A stretch of DNA of 64,000 nucleotides from Verrucomicrobiia bacterium (lineage in GTDB: Bacteria; Verrucomicrobiota; Verrucomicrobiia; Limisphaerales; Pedosphaeraceae): NCBI GenBank assembly GCA_036268055.1, contig DATAUW010000037.1:1-64000 (forward strand), given 5' to 3'. Position 1 is the first letter of the stretch; each line of letters begins with the position of its first letter. The notes under the pieces were generated by a model. It was not told the origin of the DNA, did no database searches, and saw only the letters and a list, made by a program, of their open reading frames with translations. The position numbers and the translations under genes were made by a program. Of this stretch, positions 38,371 to 47,654 are shown one piece after another.

Positions 38371-40067
38371 GCCCGCTGGATTTTGTCGTCCTCATCGCCT
38401 CCATGCTCGGCATCGCCGGTTACGGCATCTGGCGCACGCGCGGACCGCAAAACCTGAAAGCCTACCTGAAAGGCGACGGCCGAACCCCGTGGTTTGCCAT
38501 CGGCCTTTCCGTCATGGCCACTCAAGCCAGCGCCATCACCTTTCTCTCCACTCCGGGACAAGGCTATCTCGGCGGACTCGCATTTGTGCAGATTTATTTC
38601 GGCATGCCAATCGCGTTGATCATCATCGCCGCCGTCTTCCTGCCGATCTTTCGCCGCCTGAATGTCTATACCGCCTACGAATTCCTCGGCAAACGCTTCG
38701 ACCCCAAAACCCGCCTGCTGGGCGTTGCCATATTTCTTCTCCAACGCGGCTTGGGCGCGGGCTTGACGATTTACGCGCCCGCCATTGTCTTGACCACCGT
38801 CTTCGGCTGGCCGTTGAACCTGACCATCATTTGCAGCGGCGTGCTCGTGATCATCTACACCGTCATCGGCGGCAGCGACGCCGTCACCGTCACGCAAAAA
38901 TATCAACTCGGCATCATCTTCGCCGGCATGATCGCCGCGTTTTGTTTGCTCGTCATGAAACTGCCCGCCGGGATGGGCCTGGGCGATATCACCGCTCTCG
39001 CCGGTGGATTTCATAAACTCAAAGCCGTGAATTTTTCCACGGACGTTCACGAGCGATATACTTTCTGGTCGGGCCTGTTGGGTGGAACTTTTCTCATGCT
39101 TTCCTATTTCGGCACCGACCAATCGCAGGTGCAACGCTACATCGGCGGCGCGTCGTTGCGCGAAGGCCGGCTCGGTCTCATGTTCAATGCCGTCTGCAAA
39201 ATCCCGATGCAATTCTTCATTTTGTTCCTCGGCGTTTTGCTTTTTGTTTTTTATCAATTCGAGCCGCCGCCGCTCTTTTTCGATCCCGCCTCGAAACATT
39301 ATTCCGCCGACGAAAAATTGCGCGCTTACGAAACCGAATTCAATTCGTACCACGCCCAAACGCGTGAAGCGCTCGAAGCCTGGTTGAACGCCCGCCATCA
39401 CGGCGATGCCTCCGCCGCCGCGGGCGCTTTCACTGCCGCTTCGACGGCGCATGAACACGGCGAAGAGATTCGCAAGGACGCTGCGAAGGAATTGCAGACC
39501 GCCCATTCCGGCGCGACTGCGAACGACGCCGATTATGTCTTCATCACTTTTATCCTTCACCAACTGCCTCACGGCGTGATCGGTTTGCTCGTCGCGGCAT
39601 TTTTCGCCGCCGCGCTGTCGTCCAAAGCCGCCGAATTGAACGCGCTCAGTTCCACCACGACCATTGATTTTTACCGCAACCTCATCAATCGCGATGCCAC
39701 GGACCACGCCTGCCTGATCGCCTCCAAATGGTTCACGGCGCTCTGGGGTTTTGCCGCGATCGGTTTTGCGCTTTATGCGCATCTGGTGGAGAATTTGATC
39801 CAGGCTGTGAATATTCTCGGCTCAATTTTTTATGGTGTGTTGCTGGGCCTTTTCGTCGTCGCATTTTTTGTTAAGCGGGTCGGGGGCAGCGCGGTGTTTT
39901 GGGGCGCGCTGGTGGCGCAGGCGCTGGTATGCGTTCTATATTTTAAATTGACCATTTCCTATCTGTGGTATCCGCTCATTGGCTGCGCCGCGTGCGTGGC
40001 GTTCAGTCTCATGTTCCAAACCATTCTCGGCAGCAGCGAAAAGACGAACCCAATACCCGCGTCATGA
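38367..40067 (+). CDS. Sodium:solute symporter (SSS family)
   Basis: About 566 aa from the ATG at 38367, overlapping the small membrane protein stop; upstream in-frame sequence is not family-like. LeuT-fold symporter (PF00474): MSPLDFVVLIASMLGIAGYG, GDGRTPWFAIGLSVMATQAS with ITFLSTPGQGYLGG, and LGTD-type STTTIDFYRN near the end. A hydrophilic insertion of about 90 residues (about 320-410, charged and Ala-rich, HHGDASAAAG) interrupts the usual helices, followed by LPHGVIGLLVAAFFAAALSS. It is in a tightly overlapping operon between a PIG-L deacetylase and bacillithiol genes. Substrate unknown. Confidence 0.88.
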   Translation: MSPLDFVVLIASMLGIAGYGIWRTRGPQNLKAYLKGDGRTPWFAIGLSVMATQASAITFLSTPGQGYLGGLAFVQIYFGMPIALIIIAAVFLPIFRRLNVYTAYEFLGKRFDPKTRLLGVAIFLLQRGLGAGLTIYAPAIVLTTVFGWPLNLTIICSGVLVIIYTVIGGSDAVTVTQKYQLGIIFAGMIAAFCLLVMKLPAGMGLGDITALAGGFHKLKAVNFSTDVHERYTFWSGLLGGTFLMLSYFGTDQSQVQRYIGGASLREGRLGLMFNAVCKIPMQFFILFLGVLLFVFYQFEPPPLFFDPASKHYSADEKLRAYETEFNSYHAQTREALEAWLNARHHGDASAAAGAFTAASTAHEHGEEIRKDAAKELQTAHSGATANDADYVFITFILHQLPHGVIGLLVAAFFAAALSSKAAELNALSSTTTIDFYRNLINRDATDHACLIASKWFTALWGFAAIGFALYAHLVENLIQAVNILGSIFYGVLLGLFVVAFFVKRVGGSAVFWGALVAQALVCVLYFKLTISYLWYPLIGCAACVAFSLMFQTILGSSEKTNPIPAS

Positions 40068-40834
40068 ATTCTCCCGTGATTTGTTTTGGACAACAGCCCT
40101 GCGGTTTTTTTCCGAAACGCTTTTTAGTCGCGAAAATCCAAACCGCCCGCCGTCTGCAAAGCGAGATCGGCGGCGAGATCGTTTTTTTCTTTCACGACAG
40201 CGACCATGACCCGCGTGAAACCAAGACCGCCCTGCGCCATCGCAAGACCAATGAACCGGCCCACCTGAACTTCGCCTTCGCCAATAAGACCCAGCGGAAA
40301 TTTTCGCCGCTGCATCTCAAACAAATTCCGCCCGACTGGCAGAAAAAAACCGCGTTGCAGTTGCCCAACTACGTGGAGAAACCCTTGATCGAAATGTTTG
40401 AAAGCGTCTCCGCTTCCAACATCGCGGATTTCTGCCTCGAGATGTATCGCCGGATGGGTTTGCTCGACGGCATCCGGGTCGTGCGTTCCAGCGATCCCGA
40501 ATTGCGCCGCGCGGCTTGCGACATTCCGGATTTTTTTGCCGATGTTTCCCACGCGGGTGAAATCGTTCGCGCGCGCTTTTGTGGCGACTGCCTGAAATTG
40601 CACGAAGGCGGTAATGAGTTTATCGTCCTGCCATTGCAAACTTTTGCCAAAGAGCAAATCAGTCCCGTGCGCGATACCCGCTTGCGCTGGATGCAATCCA
40701 TTCTCCATTGCACGCACTACATTGCCGGTGCGGGCGAGCAGGCCTATCTCCGCCACGAAGATGCGCCGGAAATTAATTTCGTCGTGCGCGATACCATTGA
40801 CCGGCCTGAAGAAGCTTATGTCGAACTCTCCTGA
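40064..40834 (+). CDS. Compact BshC-like protein (putative bacillithiol cysteine-adding enzyme)
   Basis: A 256-aa protein from the ATG at 40064, overlapping the symporter stop by ATGA. It has FGQQPCGFF at 8-16 and FFFHDSDHDPRE at 41-52, matching in order and spacing the GQQxG-loop and ASEDHD-type motifs near the start of BshC. Near 219 it has YIAGAGEQAYL, like the family's late GGPGEIxY motif. BshC is normally about 540 aa; the N-terminal extension and C-terminal helical/coiled-coil part are missing here. FCGDC at about 172-176 is a possible metal or thiol pair. Immediately followed by bshB1 and bshA. Function is inferred from motif order and context. Confidence 0.55.
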   Translation: MNSPVICFGQQPCGFFPKRFLVAKIQTARRLQSEIGGEIVFFFHDSDHDPRETKTALRHRKTNEPAHLNFAFANKTQRKFSPLHLKQIPPDWQKKTALQLPNYVEKPLIEMFESVSASNIADFCLEMYRRMGLLDGIRVVRSSDPELRRAACDIPDFFADVSHAGEIVRARFCGDCLKLHEGGNEFIVLPLQTFAKEQISPVRDTRLRWMQSILHCTHYIAGAGEQAYLRHEDAPEINFVVRDTIDRPEEAYVELS

Positions 40835-41543
40835 ATTGCCTCCTCTGCTCGTCTTTGGCGCGCATCCCGACGACATTGAATTCGGCTGCGGACCCGTCAT
40901 CGCCAGCGAGACGCGCGCCGGGCGCAAAGCGCATTTTATCGTTTGTTCACGCGGCGAAGCGGGCACGCATGGCACGCCCAAACAGCGAACAGCCGAGGCA
41001 AAGAAATCCGCCGCCTTGCTGGGCGCGACCATCGAGTTTATCGAACTCGACGGCGATGCTCATCTGGAAATTCGCGCCGCGCACGCGCTCAAACTGGCGG
41101 AAATTTTGCGGCGCGTTCGCCCCGGTGTCGTGCTCGCGCCGAGCCTCGCGGAAAATCAACATCCCGACCACTGGCGTCTGGGCACACTGGTTCGCGATGC
41201 CGCCCGCCTCGCGCGTTATGGCGGGCTCAAGGAACTGCGCCGCCAGCCGCCGCACGCCATTCAGCAATTATTTTTCTACGCCGTCACCCCCGAAGCTGAA
41301 CCCGCGGACATCACCCCGATTCTCATTGATGTTTCATCGCCGGAATTGATCAACGCCTGGACCGCTGCGATGAAAGCGCATGCCAGCCAGACCTCCGCCA
41401 TTAACTATATCGAATTGCAACTGACCCGCGCCCGGCTCCTCGGCGCGCGCGCGGGCGTTGGTCACGCGGTCGCTTTGTTCCCCAACGAACCGCTGCTGCT
41501 TCTTTCATTGGCGCAAGCCGGTCGCGGCGCGCGGCGGTTTTGA
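40818..41543 (+). CDS. bshB1: BshB1-type bacillithiol deacetylase
   Basis: A 241-aa protein from the ATG at 40818, overlapping the preceding gene by 17 bp. PIG-L fold with metal-binding FGAHPDDIEFGCG (H16, D18, D19) and the downstream ENQHPDHW (H115, H118). The HFIVCSRGEAGTHGTPKQRT segment is characteristic of BshB1. The enzyme removes the acetyl group from GlcNAc-malate to give GlcN-malate, the second step of bacillithiol synthesis. Gene order, directly before bshA, supports this over generic sugar deacetylation. No signal peptide, so cytoplasmic. Confidence 0.85.
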   Translation: MSNSPELPPLLVFGAHPDDIEFGCGPVIASETRAGRKAHFIVCSRGEAGTHGTPKQRTAEAKKSAALLGATIEFIELDGDAHLEIRAAHALKLAEILRRVRPGVVLAPSLAENQHPDHWRLGTLVRDAARLARYGGLKELRRQPPHAIQQLFFYAVTPEAEPADITPILIDVSSPELINAWTAAMKAHASQTSAINYIELQLTRARLLGARAGVGHAVALFPNEPLLLLSLAQAGRGARRF

Positions 41544-41544
41544 T

Positions 41545-42696
41545 ATGGATTCCGACCGCCCATTAAGAATCGGCATCACCTGTTACCCCACCGTTGGCGG
41601 CAGCGGCATCCTCGCATCCACTCTCGGTGAAATTCTCGCGCAACGCGGACACGAAGTTCACTTCATCAGTTACGAACGCCCCTTCCGCATGCCCGCCCAG
41701 GCGCCGCGACTTTTTTTTCATCCGGTGGTGATCAACGATTACGGCCTTTTCAAATATCCTGATTATACTTTGCCGCTCTCGGTGAAAATGGCGGAGGTAA
41801 GCCGCGACTGCCAGTTGGATATTCTCCACGTGCATTACGCCGTACCGCACGCCACCGCTGCGATGCTTGCGCGCTCCATGCTGCCGCCGAAACAGCAACC
41901 CCGCGTCGTCACCACGCTCCACGGCACGGACACCACCTTGCTCGGCAGCGACCCCGGTTATGGCCCCGCCATCCACCACGCGCTGACCCACTCCGACGCG
42001 GTGACAGTCGTATCGGATTATTTAAAATCCGAAACTCAACGCGTGCTCGGCTTCCATCGCCCGATGGAAGTCATCCATAATTTTTTTGAACCCCGCGCCG
42101 CGCGACGCTCAAAAGAAGACGTGCGCCGCGAACTCGGTTTGCGCGACGAAGTCATGGTGCTCCACTCCTCCAACTTGCGGCCCGTAAAACGAATTGATTT
42201 GCTGCTGGAAACCGTGGCCCGGATTCAATCGCGCCATCCCTTCAAGCTCGTTATCCTCGCCGGTGGAAATTTTGCTCCGTTTGCCGAAGCCGTACGGCGG
42301 TTGCAACTTGAGGACCGTGTGATCGTCCGCGAAAATATTCTGGCCATCGAAGACTATCTGCAAGCCGCCGACATCGGCCTGTTCACTTCCGAAAACGAAA
42401 GCTTTTGTTTAAGCATTCTCGAAGCCATGTGCTTCGCCTGCCCCAGCGTCGCCACGCGAGTCGGCGGCATTCCCGAAGTCGTTCAGGACAATATCACGGG
42501 AATCCTTGGCGCATTCGGCGACTCTGAACATCTGGCGCGCTCAGTCGAAAAACTGATTGATGACCCCACCCTTCGGACAACGATGGGACGCGCCGCCCAA
42601 ACCCGCGCCCGCGAACAATTCTCCGCCGCCGCCATCGTCCCCCGCTACGAAGCCCTCTACCGCCGCGTCTGCGCCACCGCCGCCATTCCCGGGTAA
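41545..42696 (+). CDS. bshA: BshA-type GlcNAc-malate synthase (GT4 glycosyltransferase)
   Basis: A 383-aa protein, close to the usual BshA length, starting 1 bp after the bshB1 stop. N-terminal IGITCYPTVGGSGILASTLG and VTTLHGTDTTLLGSDPGY are close to the BshA signatures. The C-terminal GT-B half has HSSNLRPVKRIDLLLETVAR and the E-x7-E nucleotide-sugar motif ENESFCLSILEAM. It transfers GlcNAc from UDP-GlcNAc to L-malate, the first step of bacillithiol synthesis. It ends the operon; a 68-bp spacer leads into a repeat-rich region. No signal peptide. Confidence 0.88.
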   Translation: MDSDRPLRIGITCYPTVGGSGILASTLGEILAQRGHEVHFISYERPFRMPAQAPRLFFHPVVINDYGLFKYPDYTLPLSVKMAEVSRDCQLDILHVHYAVPHATAAMLARSMLPPKQQPRVVTTLHGTDTTLLGSDPGYGPAIHHALTHSDAVTVVSDYLKSETQRVLGFHRPMEVIHNFFEPRAARRSKEDVRRELGLRDEVMVLHSSNLRPVKRIDLLLETVARIQSRHPFKLVILAGGNFAPFAEAVRRLQLEDRVIVRENILAIEDYLQAADIGLFTSENESFCLSILEAMCFACPSVATRVGGIPEVVQDNITGILGAFGDSEHLARSVEKLIDDPTLRTTMGRAAQTRAREQFSAAAIVPRYEALYRRVCATAAIPG

Positions 42697-42764
42697 TCCC
42701 CCGCTTATACGCAGGGATGACCAAAATTAGCGATCTAACAAACGCTACCCTCGTCACCTGCAAC

Positions 42765-43325
42765 CGCCAACCGAACGCACTCCGTCTCTCTCCCCACGAC
42801 CGCGTGGGGAGAGAGACGGAGAGAGGGGCCGTCTTATCTAAAATAACCCAAAGATCTAAATCACAACCTCCAAGTCCCGCAACGGCGACCAACAATTTAG
42901 CGCACGGTAGGGCTGCGCTGCCGCTCCGCCGTCCGAAATCCCGCAGGGACGACCGAACTTAGCCCAGCAATTTATTGCTGGGTTCACATCCGTTACAAAT
43001 CAAATCCCGCCAGCGACGAAAGAAATCGCCAATCCACCAAAGGCTCTCCCGCGTCAACGCACCCCGCCAACCGAACGTCCTCCGTCCCTCTCTCCCCACG
43101 ACCGCGTGGGGAGAGAGCCGGAGAGAGGGGCCGTCTTATCTCAAATAACAAAGTCTAAATCACAACCTCCAAGTCCCGCAACGGCGACCAACAATTTAGC
43201 GCACGGTAGGGCTGCGCTGCCGCTCCGCCGCCCGAAGTCCCGCAGGGACGACCGAACTTAGCCCAGCCATTTATGGCTGGGTTTGCCTTCGTTACAAATC
43301 AAGTCCCGCAGGGACGAAAGAATTT
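42765..43325. repeat. Two 300-bp-spaced copies of a hairpin-rich intergenic repeat
   Basis: Copies begin at 42765 and 43065 (CGCCAACCGAACG in both) and run about 260 bp each. Each holds a long hairpin with an ACCG loop (19-bp perfect stem at 42780-42821; 13-bp stem at 43088-43117), a CCCAGC-type hairpin with a TTTA loop (42963-42982; 43262-43281), and GTCCCGCAGGGAC-type short palindromes. The stretch 43326-43581 continues with weaker repeats and a GCGAAGCGAGGCGAGC-like segment but shows no gene. Short open frames here are not convincing. Confidence 0.85.
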
Positions 43326-43581
43326 TTCTCTTGGAACCAAAACCTCACCCACTCGCCCAACGCTTCTCATTAACCCCCAACTTCAGTTGGGGGGAACCCT
43401 CACCGAAAACAACTCACCTCTATATCGAGCGAAGCGAGGCGAGCCCAGGCGAGCATCCTCCTATCACCCACGCAGCCGCCGCAAGACTTCGCACCGCACC
43501 CTCTTGCCATTTGCGCGGTCGCGTTTCTCTCGTGATAAAAAACGAATTGCGGCGTTGACTTCGCTTCGGGGTGGATTTTGA

Positions 43582-46239
43582 ATGGAGTTTGCCCCTATGA
43601 ATTGGCGTCGTAATAACCACATCAAGGCAATCGTTTCATTTTGTCTGTTCGTCGCAATCGCAGCGCGCATCTCGGGCGCAAGTTTGCCCAAGGGAGTTCA
43701 GCCGTTCGTTGCACAATATTGCTCGGAATGCCACGACAAGGACACCAGCAAAGGCGGGCTGGATTTGACGGCCCTGAAATTCGACCCCGCCAGTTCCACC
43801 AATTTCTCCGAATGGGTGCTCATCCACGACCGGGTAAGCAAAGGCGAAATGCCGCCGAAGAAAAAGAAAGTGCGCCCGGACGCCTCGGCCGCAGCGGTGT
43901 TCACAAATTCATTGGCCGCCGCGCTCACGGATGCGGATCGTCTGCGCATGGCGAAAGAAGGCCGCGCAACCCAACGGCGGCTCAACCGCTACGAATACGA
44001 AAACACGTTGCGCGACCTGCTCCACGCTCCGTGGTTGCAACTAAAAAATTCCCTGCCAGAAGATCCGGAGTTGGATCGTTTCAAAATCGGCGACGCTTTG
44101 ACGATGTCGCACGTCCAGATGGCGCGGTATCTCGCCGCAGCCGATTACGCGCTCCGGCAAGCGATGGCCACTCAAGCCGAGCCGCCCAAAACCGTGGTGA
44201 AACGCTATTACGCGCGCGATCAGAATAGTTACACCAAGCCGATGACGTTCACCGTGTTCAACAACGCGCCCGAACGAGCCACGTTTCCCGTGCTCGCTTT
44301 TGCCGGGCAAGCCGACGTGCGAAGCAGCAAAGCTCCCATCACCAGCACCAATCCCGCGTTGCGCGAGTTGGAAGGCGTCGGTGTCGTGGCGAGCGCATAC
44401 GAACCGATCGAGCCAAGATTCAATCAATTCCGGGCTCCCGTCGCCGGCCACTATAAACTTCGTTTCAACGCCTACACGGTTTGGGTCGGCCCGGGCACCA
44501 GCAATAATTGGTTCGTCCCCAATCTCGACGATATTTCGCGCGGCCATCGCGACGAGCCGGTGGTAATTTATTCGGATACCCCGCCGGGAATTTTGCGCTG
44601 GCTGGGCAAGTTCGATCTGACGCCGGAACCCGCCGTTCACGAAATTGATACCTGGCTCCTCGCCGGTGAACAGATTCGGCCCGATGCCGGACGCCTCTTT
44701 CGCTCACGCCCCGGCCCCGGTCGCTGGCAAAATCCGCTCGCGGAAAAAGACGGACAGCCCGGCGTCGTCTTCCGCTGGCTGGAAGTGGAAGGTCCGATTT
44801 ATGACCAATGGCCCGCCGCCGGACAGAAGTTGCTCTTCGCCGATCTTCCCATGGTGAATCGCAAACCGGCAGACGACGAGCTTCGCACCGTGTCCATGAA
44901 CCAATCCAAAAAACGCGGGACGGACACCGCCAGGGGCATCGAAGTCATCTCCACGAATCCCGACGCCGACGCCCAACGCCTTCTCCACGAATTCATCCAG
45001 CAAGCGTATCGCCGCCCCATTAGCGACAACGACGTGAAGCGCTTTCTGCCTGTCGTGCAAAGCGTGATGAAAAATGGCAACAATTTCACCGACGCCATGA
45101 TCGCCGCCTACACCGCCGTGTTATGCTCGCCCGAATTCATTTGCCTCAAAGAAAAACCCGGCCGTCTCGATGACTACGCGCTCGCCTCGCGCCTCTCGTA
45201 TTTTCTTTGGAACACCACGCCGGATGCGGAACTGCGGCGCTGCGCGGAAAACAATCAACTGCATCGTCCTGAAGTCTTGCGCGCCCAAACCGAACGCCTG
45301 CTGGACGATCCCAAATCCCGCCAATTCACCGATGCCTTCCTGGACTATTGGCTCGACCTCCGCAAAATCGTCGCCACCGCGCCCGACGGCAATCTCTACC
45401 CCGATTATTATCTCGACGATCTGCTCAGCGAATCCGCGCTCGAAGAAACGCAAACTTTCTTCGCCACGCTGCTGCGCGAAAATTTACCCGCGCGCAACAT
45501 CGTCTCCTCGGACTTCGCCATGCTCAATGAACGGCTCGCGCTCCATTACGGCTTGCCCCCTGTGCAAGGCGTCGCGCTACGCCGCACACCCTTGCCACCC
45601 GATAGCCCGCGCGGCGGACTCCTCACCCAAGCCGCCGTCCTCAAAGTCACTGCCAACGGCACAACCACTTCCCCCGTGCTGCGCGGCGCCTGGATCGAGG
45701 AACGCATTCTCGGCGAGAAGCCGCCGCCCCCGCCGCCCAATCTCCCCGCCATCGAACCCGATACCCGCGGCGCCGTCACCATCCGGCAGCAACTCGAAAA
45801 ACATCGCACCCAGGAAACGTGCAATGCCTGTCATGCGAAAATTGACCCCGCCGGTTTCGCGCTCGAAAGCTTTGACGTAATGGGCGGCTGGCGCACTCGC
45901 TATCGTGCCGAAGGCGAAGGCACGCCCGAACGCGGCATCGGCAAGGGCGGCCAGAAATTCGCCTTCCATTACGCGCAACCTGTTGACCCCAGCGGCGAAT
46001 TGCCCGACGGACGAAAATTCAATGACGTTCGCGATTTAAAACGCCTCCTCCTCGCCGACGAAAAACAAATCGCCCGCAATCTCGCCCGTCAACTCGCGGT
46101 CTATGCCACCGGCGCGCCAATTCATTTCGCCGACCGCGAAATCATCGAAGGAATTTTGCAACGCTCCGCTGCCAGCCAATACGGCGTGAAAAGTATCATT
46201 GAAGAACTGGTGCAGAGCGATTTATTCCTGAACAAATAG
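43582..46239 (+). CDS. Exported DUF1592-type c-type cytochrome protein
   Basis: An 885-aa protein (alternative start five codons later, MNWRRNN). The signal peptide core is IVSFCLFVAIAARISGA. First haem motif CSECH at 47-51 in QYCSECHDKDTSKGGLDL. Family domains follow in the usual order: DUF1587 (about 128-190, RRLNRYEYENTLRDLLH), DUF1592 (about 530-640, ASRLSYFLWNTTPDAELRRC), DUF1588 with a second haem-like motif CNACH at 747-751 in CNACHAKIDPAGFALESFD, and DUF1585 (about 800-880). It is always paired with a DUF1552 protein in this group, as here, 50 bp downstream. Function is unproven. Confidence 0.92.
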   Translation: MEFAPMNWRRNNHIKAIVSFCLFVAIAARISGASLPKGVQPFVAQYCSECHDKDTSKGGLDLTALKFDPASSTNFSEWVLIHDRVSKGEMPPKKKKVRPDASAAAVFTNSLAAALTDADRLRMAKEGRATQRRLNRYEYENTLRDLLHAPWLQLKNSLPEDPELDRFKIGDALTMSHVQMARYLAAADYALRQAMATQAEPPKTVVKRYYARDQNSYTKPMTFTVFNNAPERATFPVLAFAGQADVRSSKAPITSTNPALRELEGVGVVASAYEPIEPRFNQFRAPVAGHYKLRFNAYTVWVGPGTSNNWFVPNLDDISRGHRDEPVVIYSDTPPGILRWLGKFDLTPEPAVHEIDTWLLAGEQIRPDAGRLFRSRPGPGRWQNPLAEKDGQPGVVFRWLEVEGPIYDQWPAAGQKLLFADLPMVNRKPADDELRTVSMNQSKKRGTDTARGIEVISTNPDADAQRLLHEFIQQAYRRPISDNDVKRFLPVVQSVMKNGNNFTDAMIAAYTAVLCSPEFICLKEKPGRLDDYALASRLSYFLWNTTPDAELRRCAENNQLHRPEVLRAQTERLLDDPKSRQFTDAFLDYWLDLRKIVATAPDGNLYPDYYLDDLLSESALEETQTFFATLLRENLPARNIVSSDFAMLNERLALHYGLPPVQGVALRRTPLPPDSPRGGLLTQAAVLKVTANGTTTSPVLRGAWIEERILGEKPPPPPPNLPAIEPDTRGAVTIRQQLEKHRTQETCNACHAKIDPAGFALESFDVMGGWRTRYRAEGEGTPERGIGKGGQKFAFHYAQPVDPSGELPDGRKFNDVRDLKRLLLADEKQIARNLARQLAVYATGAPIHFADREIIEGILQRSAASQYGVKSIIEELVQSDLFLNK

Positions 46240-46289
46240 AGTCTCGACTTTGGCAAAAAATTGTGTTTACTAACCCTTAACCAGCCGCC

Positions 46290-47630
46290 ATGAACTCGCA
46301 TTCAAACCGCGCCTCCGCCGGGCCCTTCGTCTCCACCACCCGCGCATTGTCCCGCCGGAAGTTCCTTCGCAGCGCGGGCATTCTGCTTTCGCTGCCACTG
46401 CTCGATGCCATGACGCCCGCGTTCGCGATGGAGAAACGCATCGCCGCCGACACGAAGCCGCGCCGCATGCTGGGAATCTGCAACAACCTCGGTTTGCTGC
46501 CGGATAATTTTTTCCCCAAGACCACCGGAGTTGACTACGAACTCTCGCCGTATCTCGAAATTCTCAAATCCCATCGCGACAATTTCACCGTCTTCAGCGG
46601 CGTCTCGCATCCCGACGTGGATGGCGGCCATCCCGCCGACAACTGTTTCCTCACCGCCGCGCCGCATCCGGGAAGCGGCGGCTTTCGCAACACCATTTCC
46701 CTCGATCAATATGTCGCCGAACGCATCGGCAACCGCACCCGTTTTCCTTCGCTGACTCTCGGCGTTAATGTCCTTCAGGGCTTGCGCAGTCTTTCCTGGA
46801 CCGGTTCCGGCGCGCTGATTCCCTGCGAGGAAAAAGCCGCGGAAGTTTTCAGCCGCATGTTTTTGCAAGGCACAAAAGCCGAAACCGACGCGCAGATGCG
46901 GAAACTCGAAACCGGCCAGAGCATCCTCGACGCCGTGGCAGGCCAGGCGAAAGATTTGCAACGCAACGTCGGCGCGCGCGATCGCGATCGGCTCGACCAA
47001 TATTTCACCAGCGTCCGCGAATTGGAACAGCGCATGCAAATGTCACGCGAATGGGAACTCAAACCCAAGCCGAAAGTGACCGCCCCCATGCCGCTTGATC
47101 CCGCCAGCCCCAAGGCCTACATGGAAAAAGTGCGGCTGATGTATGACATGGCGCGGCTGGCGTTTGAGACCGATTCCACCCGCTCGATTTCCTTGCTGCT
47201 CGACAGTGTGAACTCCCCCGCGATTGATTTGGGAGAAATGAAAACCAGCGATGGCTACCACAATCTTTCGCACCACGGAAAATCCAAGGAGAAGCTCGCG
47301 CAGTTGAAAGCCATTGACGAATGGCACATGAAGTTGCTCGCGGAATTGTTCGATCATCTTAACGGCGTGCGCGAAAATGGCGAACCGCTGCTTGATCGCA
47401 CGATGATTCTTTACGGCTCCAACCTCGGCAACGCCAACACGCACGTGACCACCAACATGCCGACGATCTTCGCGGGCGGCGGTTTCAAACACGGCCAGCA
47501 TCTCGCATTCGACGCCGTCCATAATTATCCCCTGCCCAATCTTTTCGTCTCCATGCTGCAACGCATGGACATCGAAACGGACAAGTTCGCTTCGTCCACC
47601 GGAACCATGCGCGGTTTGGCGATGGCCTAA
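46290..47630 (+). CDS. Tat-exported DUF1552 family protein
   Basis: A 446-aa protein with a twin-arginine signal ([20 protein letters not shown]). DUF1552 (PF07586) features: [40 protein letters not shown], and late [20 protein letters not shown] with an acid/His-rich pattern resembling the alkaline-phosphatase/sulfatase-like superfamily. Co-transcribed with the DUF1592 cytochrome. Export in folded form suggests a cofactor or metal. The pair is frequent in Planctomycetes and Verrucomicrobia, with no established reaction. Confidence 0.92.
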   Translation: MNSHSNRASAGPFVSTTRALSRRKFLRSAGILLSLPLLDAMTPAFAMEKRIAADTKPRRMLGICNNLGLLPDNFFPKTTGVDYELSPYLEILKSHRDNFTVFSGVSHPDVDGGHPADNCFLTAAPHPGSGGFRNTISLDQYVAERIGNRTRFPSLTLGVNVLQGLRSLSWTGSGALIPCEEKAAEVFSRMFLQGTKAETDAQMRKLETGQSILDAVAGQAKDLQRNVGARDRDRLDQYFTSVRELEQRMQMSREWELKPKPKVTAPMPLDPASPKAYMEKVRLMYDMARLAFETDSTRSISLLLDSVNSPAIDLGEMKTSDGYHNLSHHGKSKEKLAQLKAIDEWHMKLLAELFDHLNGVRENGEPLLDRTMILYGSNLGNANTHVTTNMPTIFAGGGFKHGQHLAFDAVHNYPLPNLFVSMLQRMDIETDKFASSTGTMRGLAMA

Positions 47631-47654
47631 ATCGTCGCCAAATATTTTTATTCG

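Noticed and set aside
38298-39782. 494-codon minus-strand open frame
   Set aside because: It is antisense to the SSS symporter and its composition is that of a shadow frame (Gly, Asp, His runs without fold pattern).
42765-43325. Possible CRISPR-like array because of repeated palindromes
   Set aside because: Only two copies, about 260 bp each, with no short regular spacers and no cas genes nearby.
42717-43581. Short open frames in the repeat region
   Set aside because: They run through palindromic repeats and have no plausible protein pattern.
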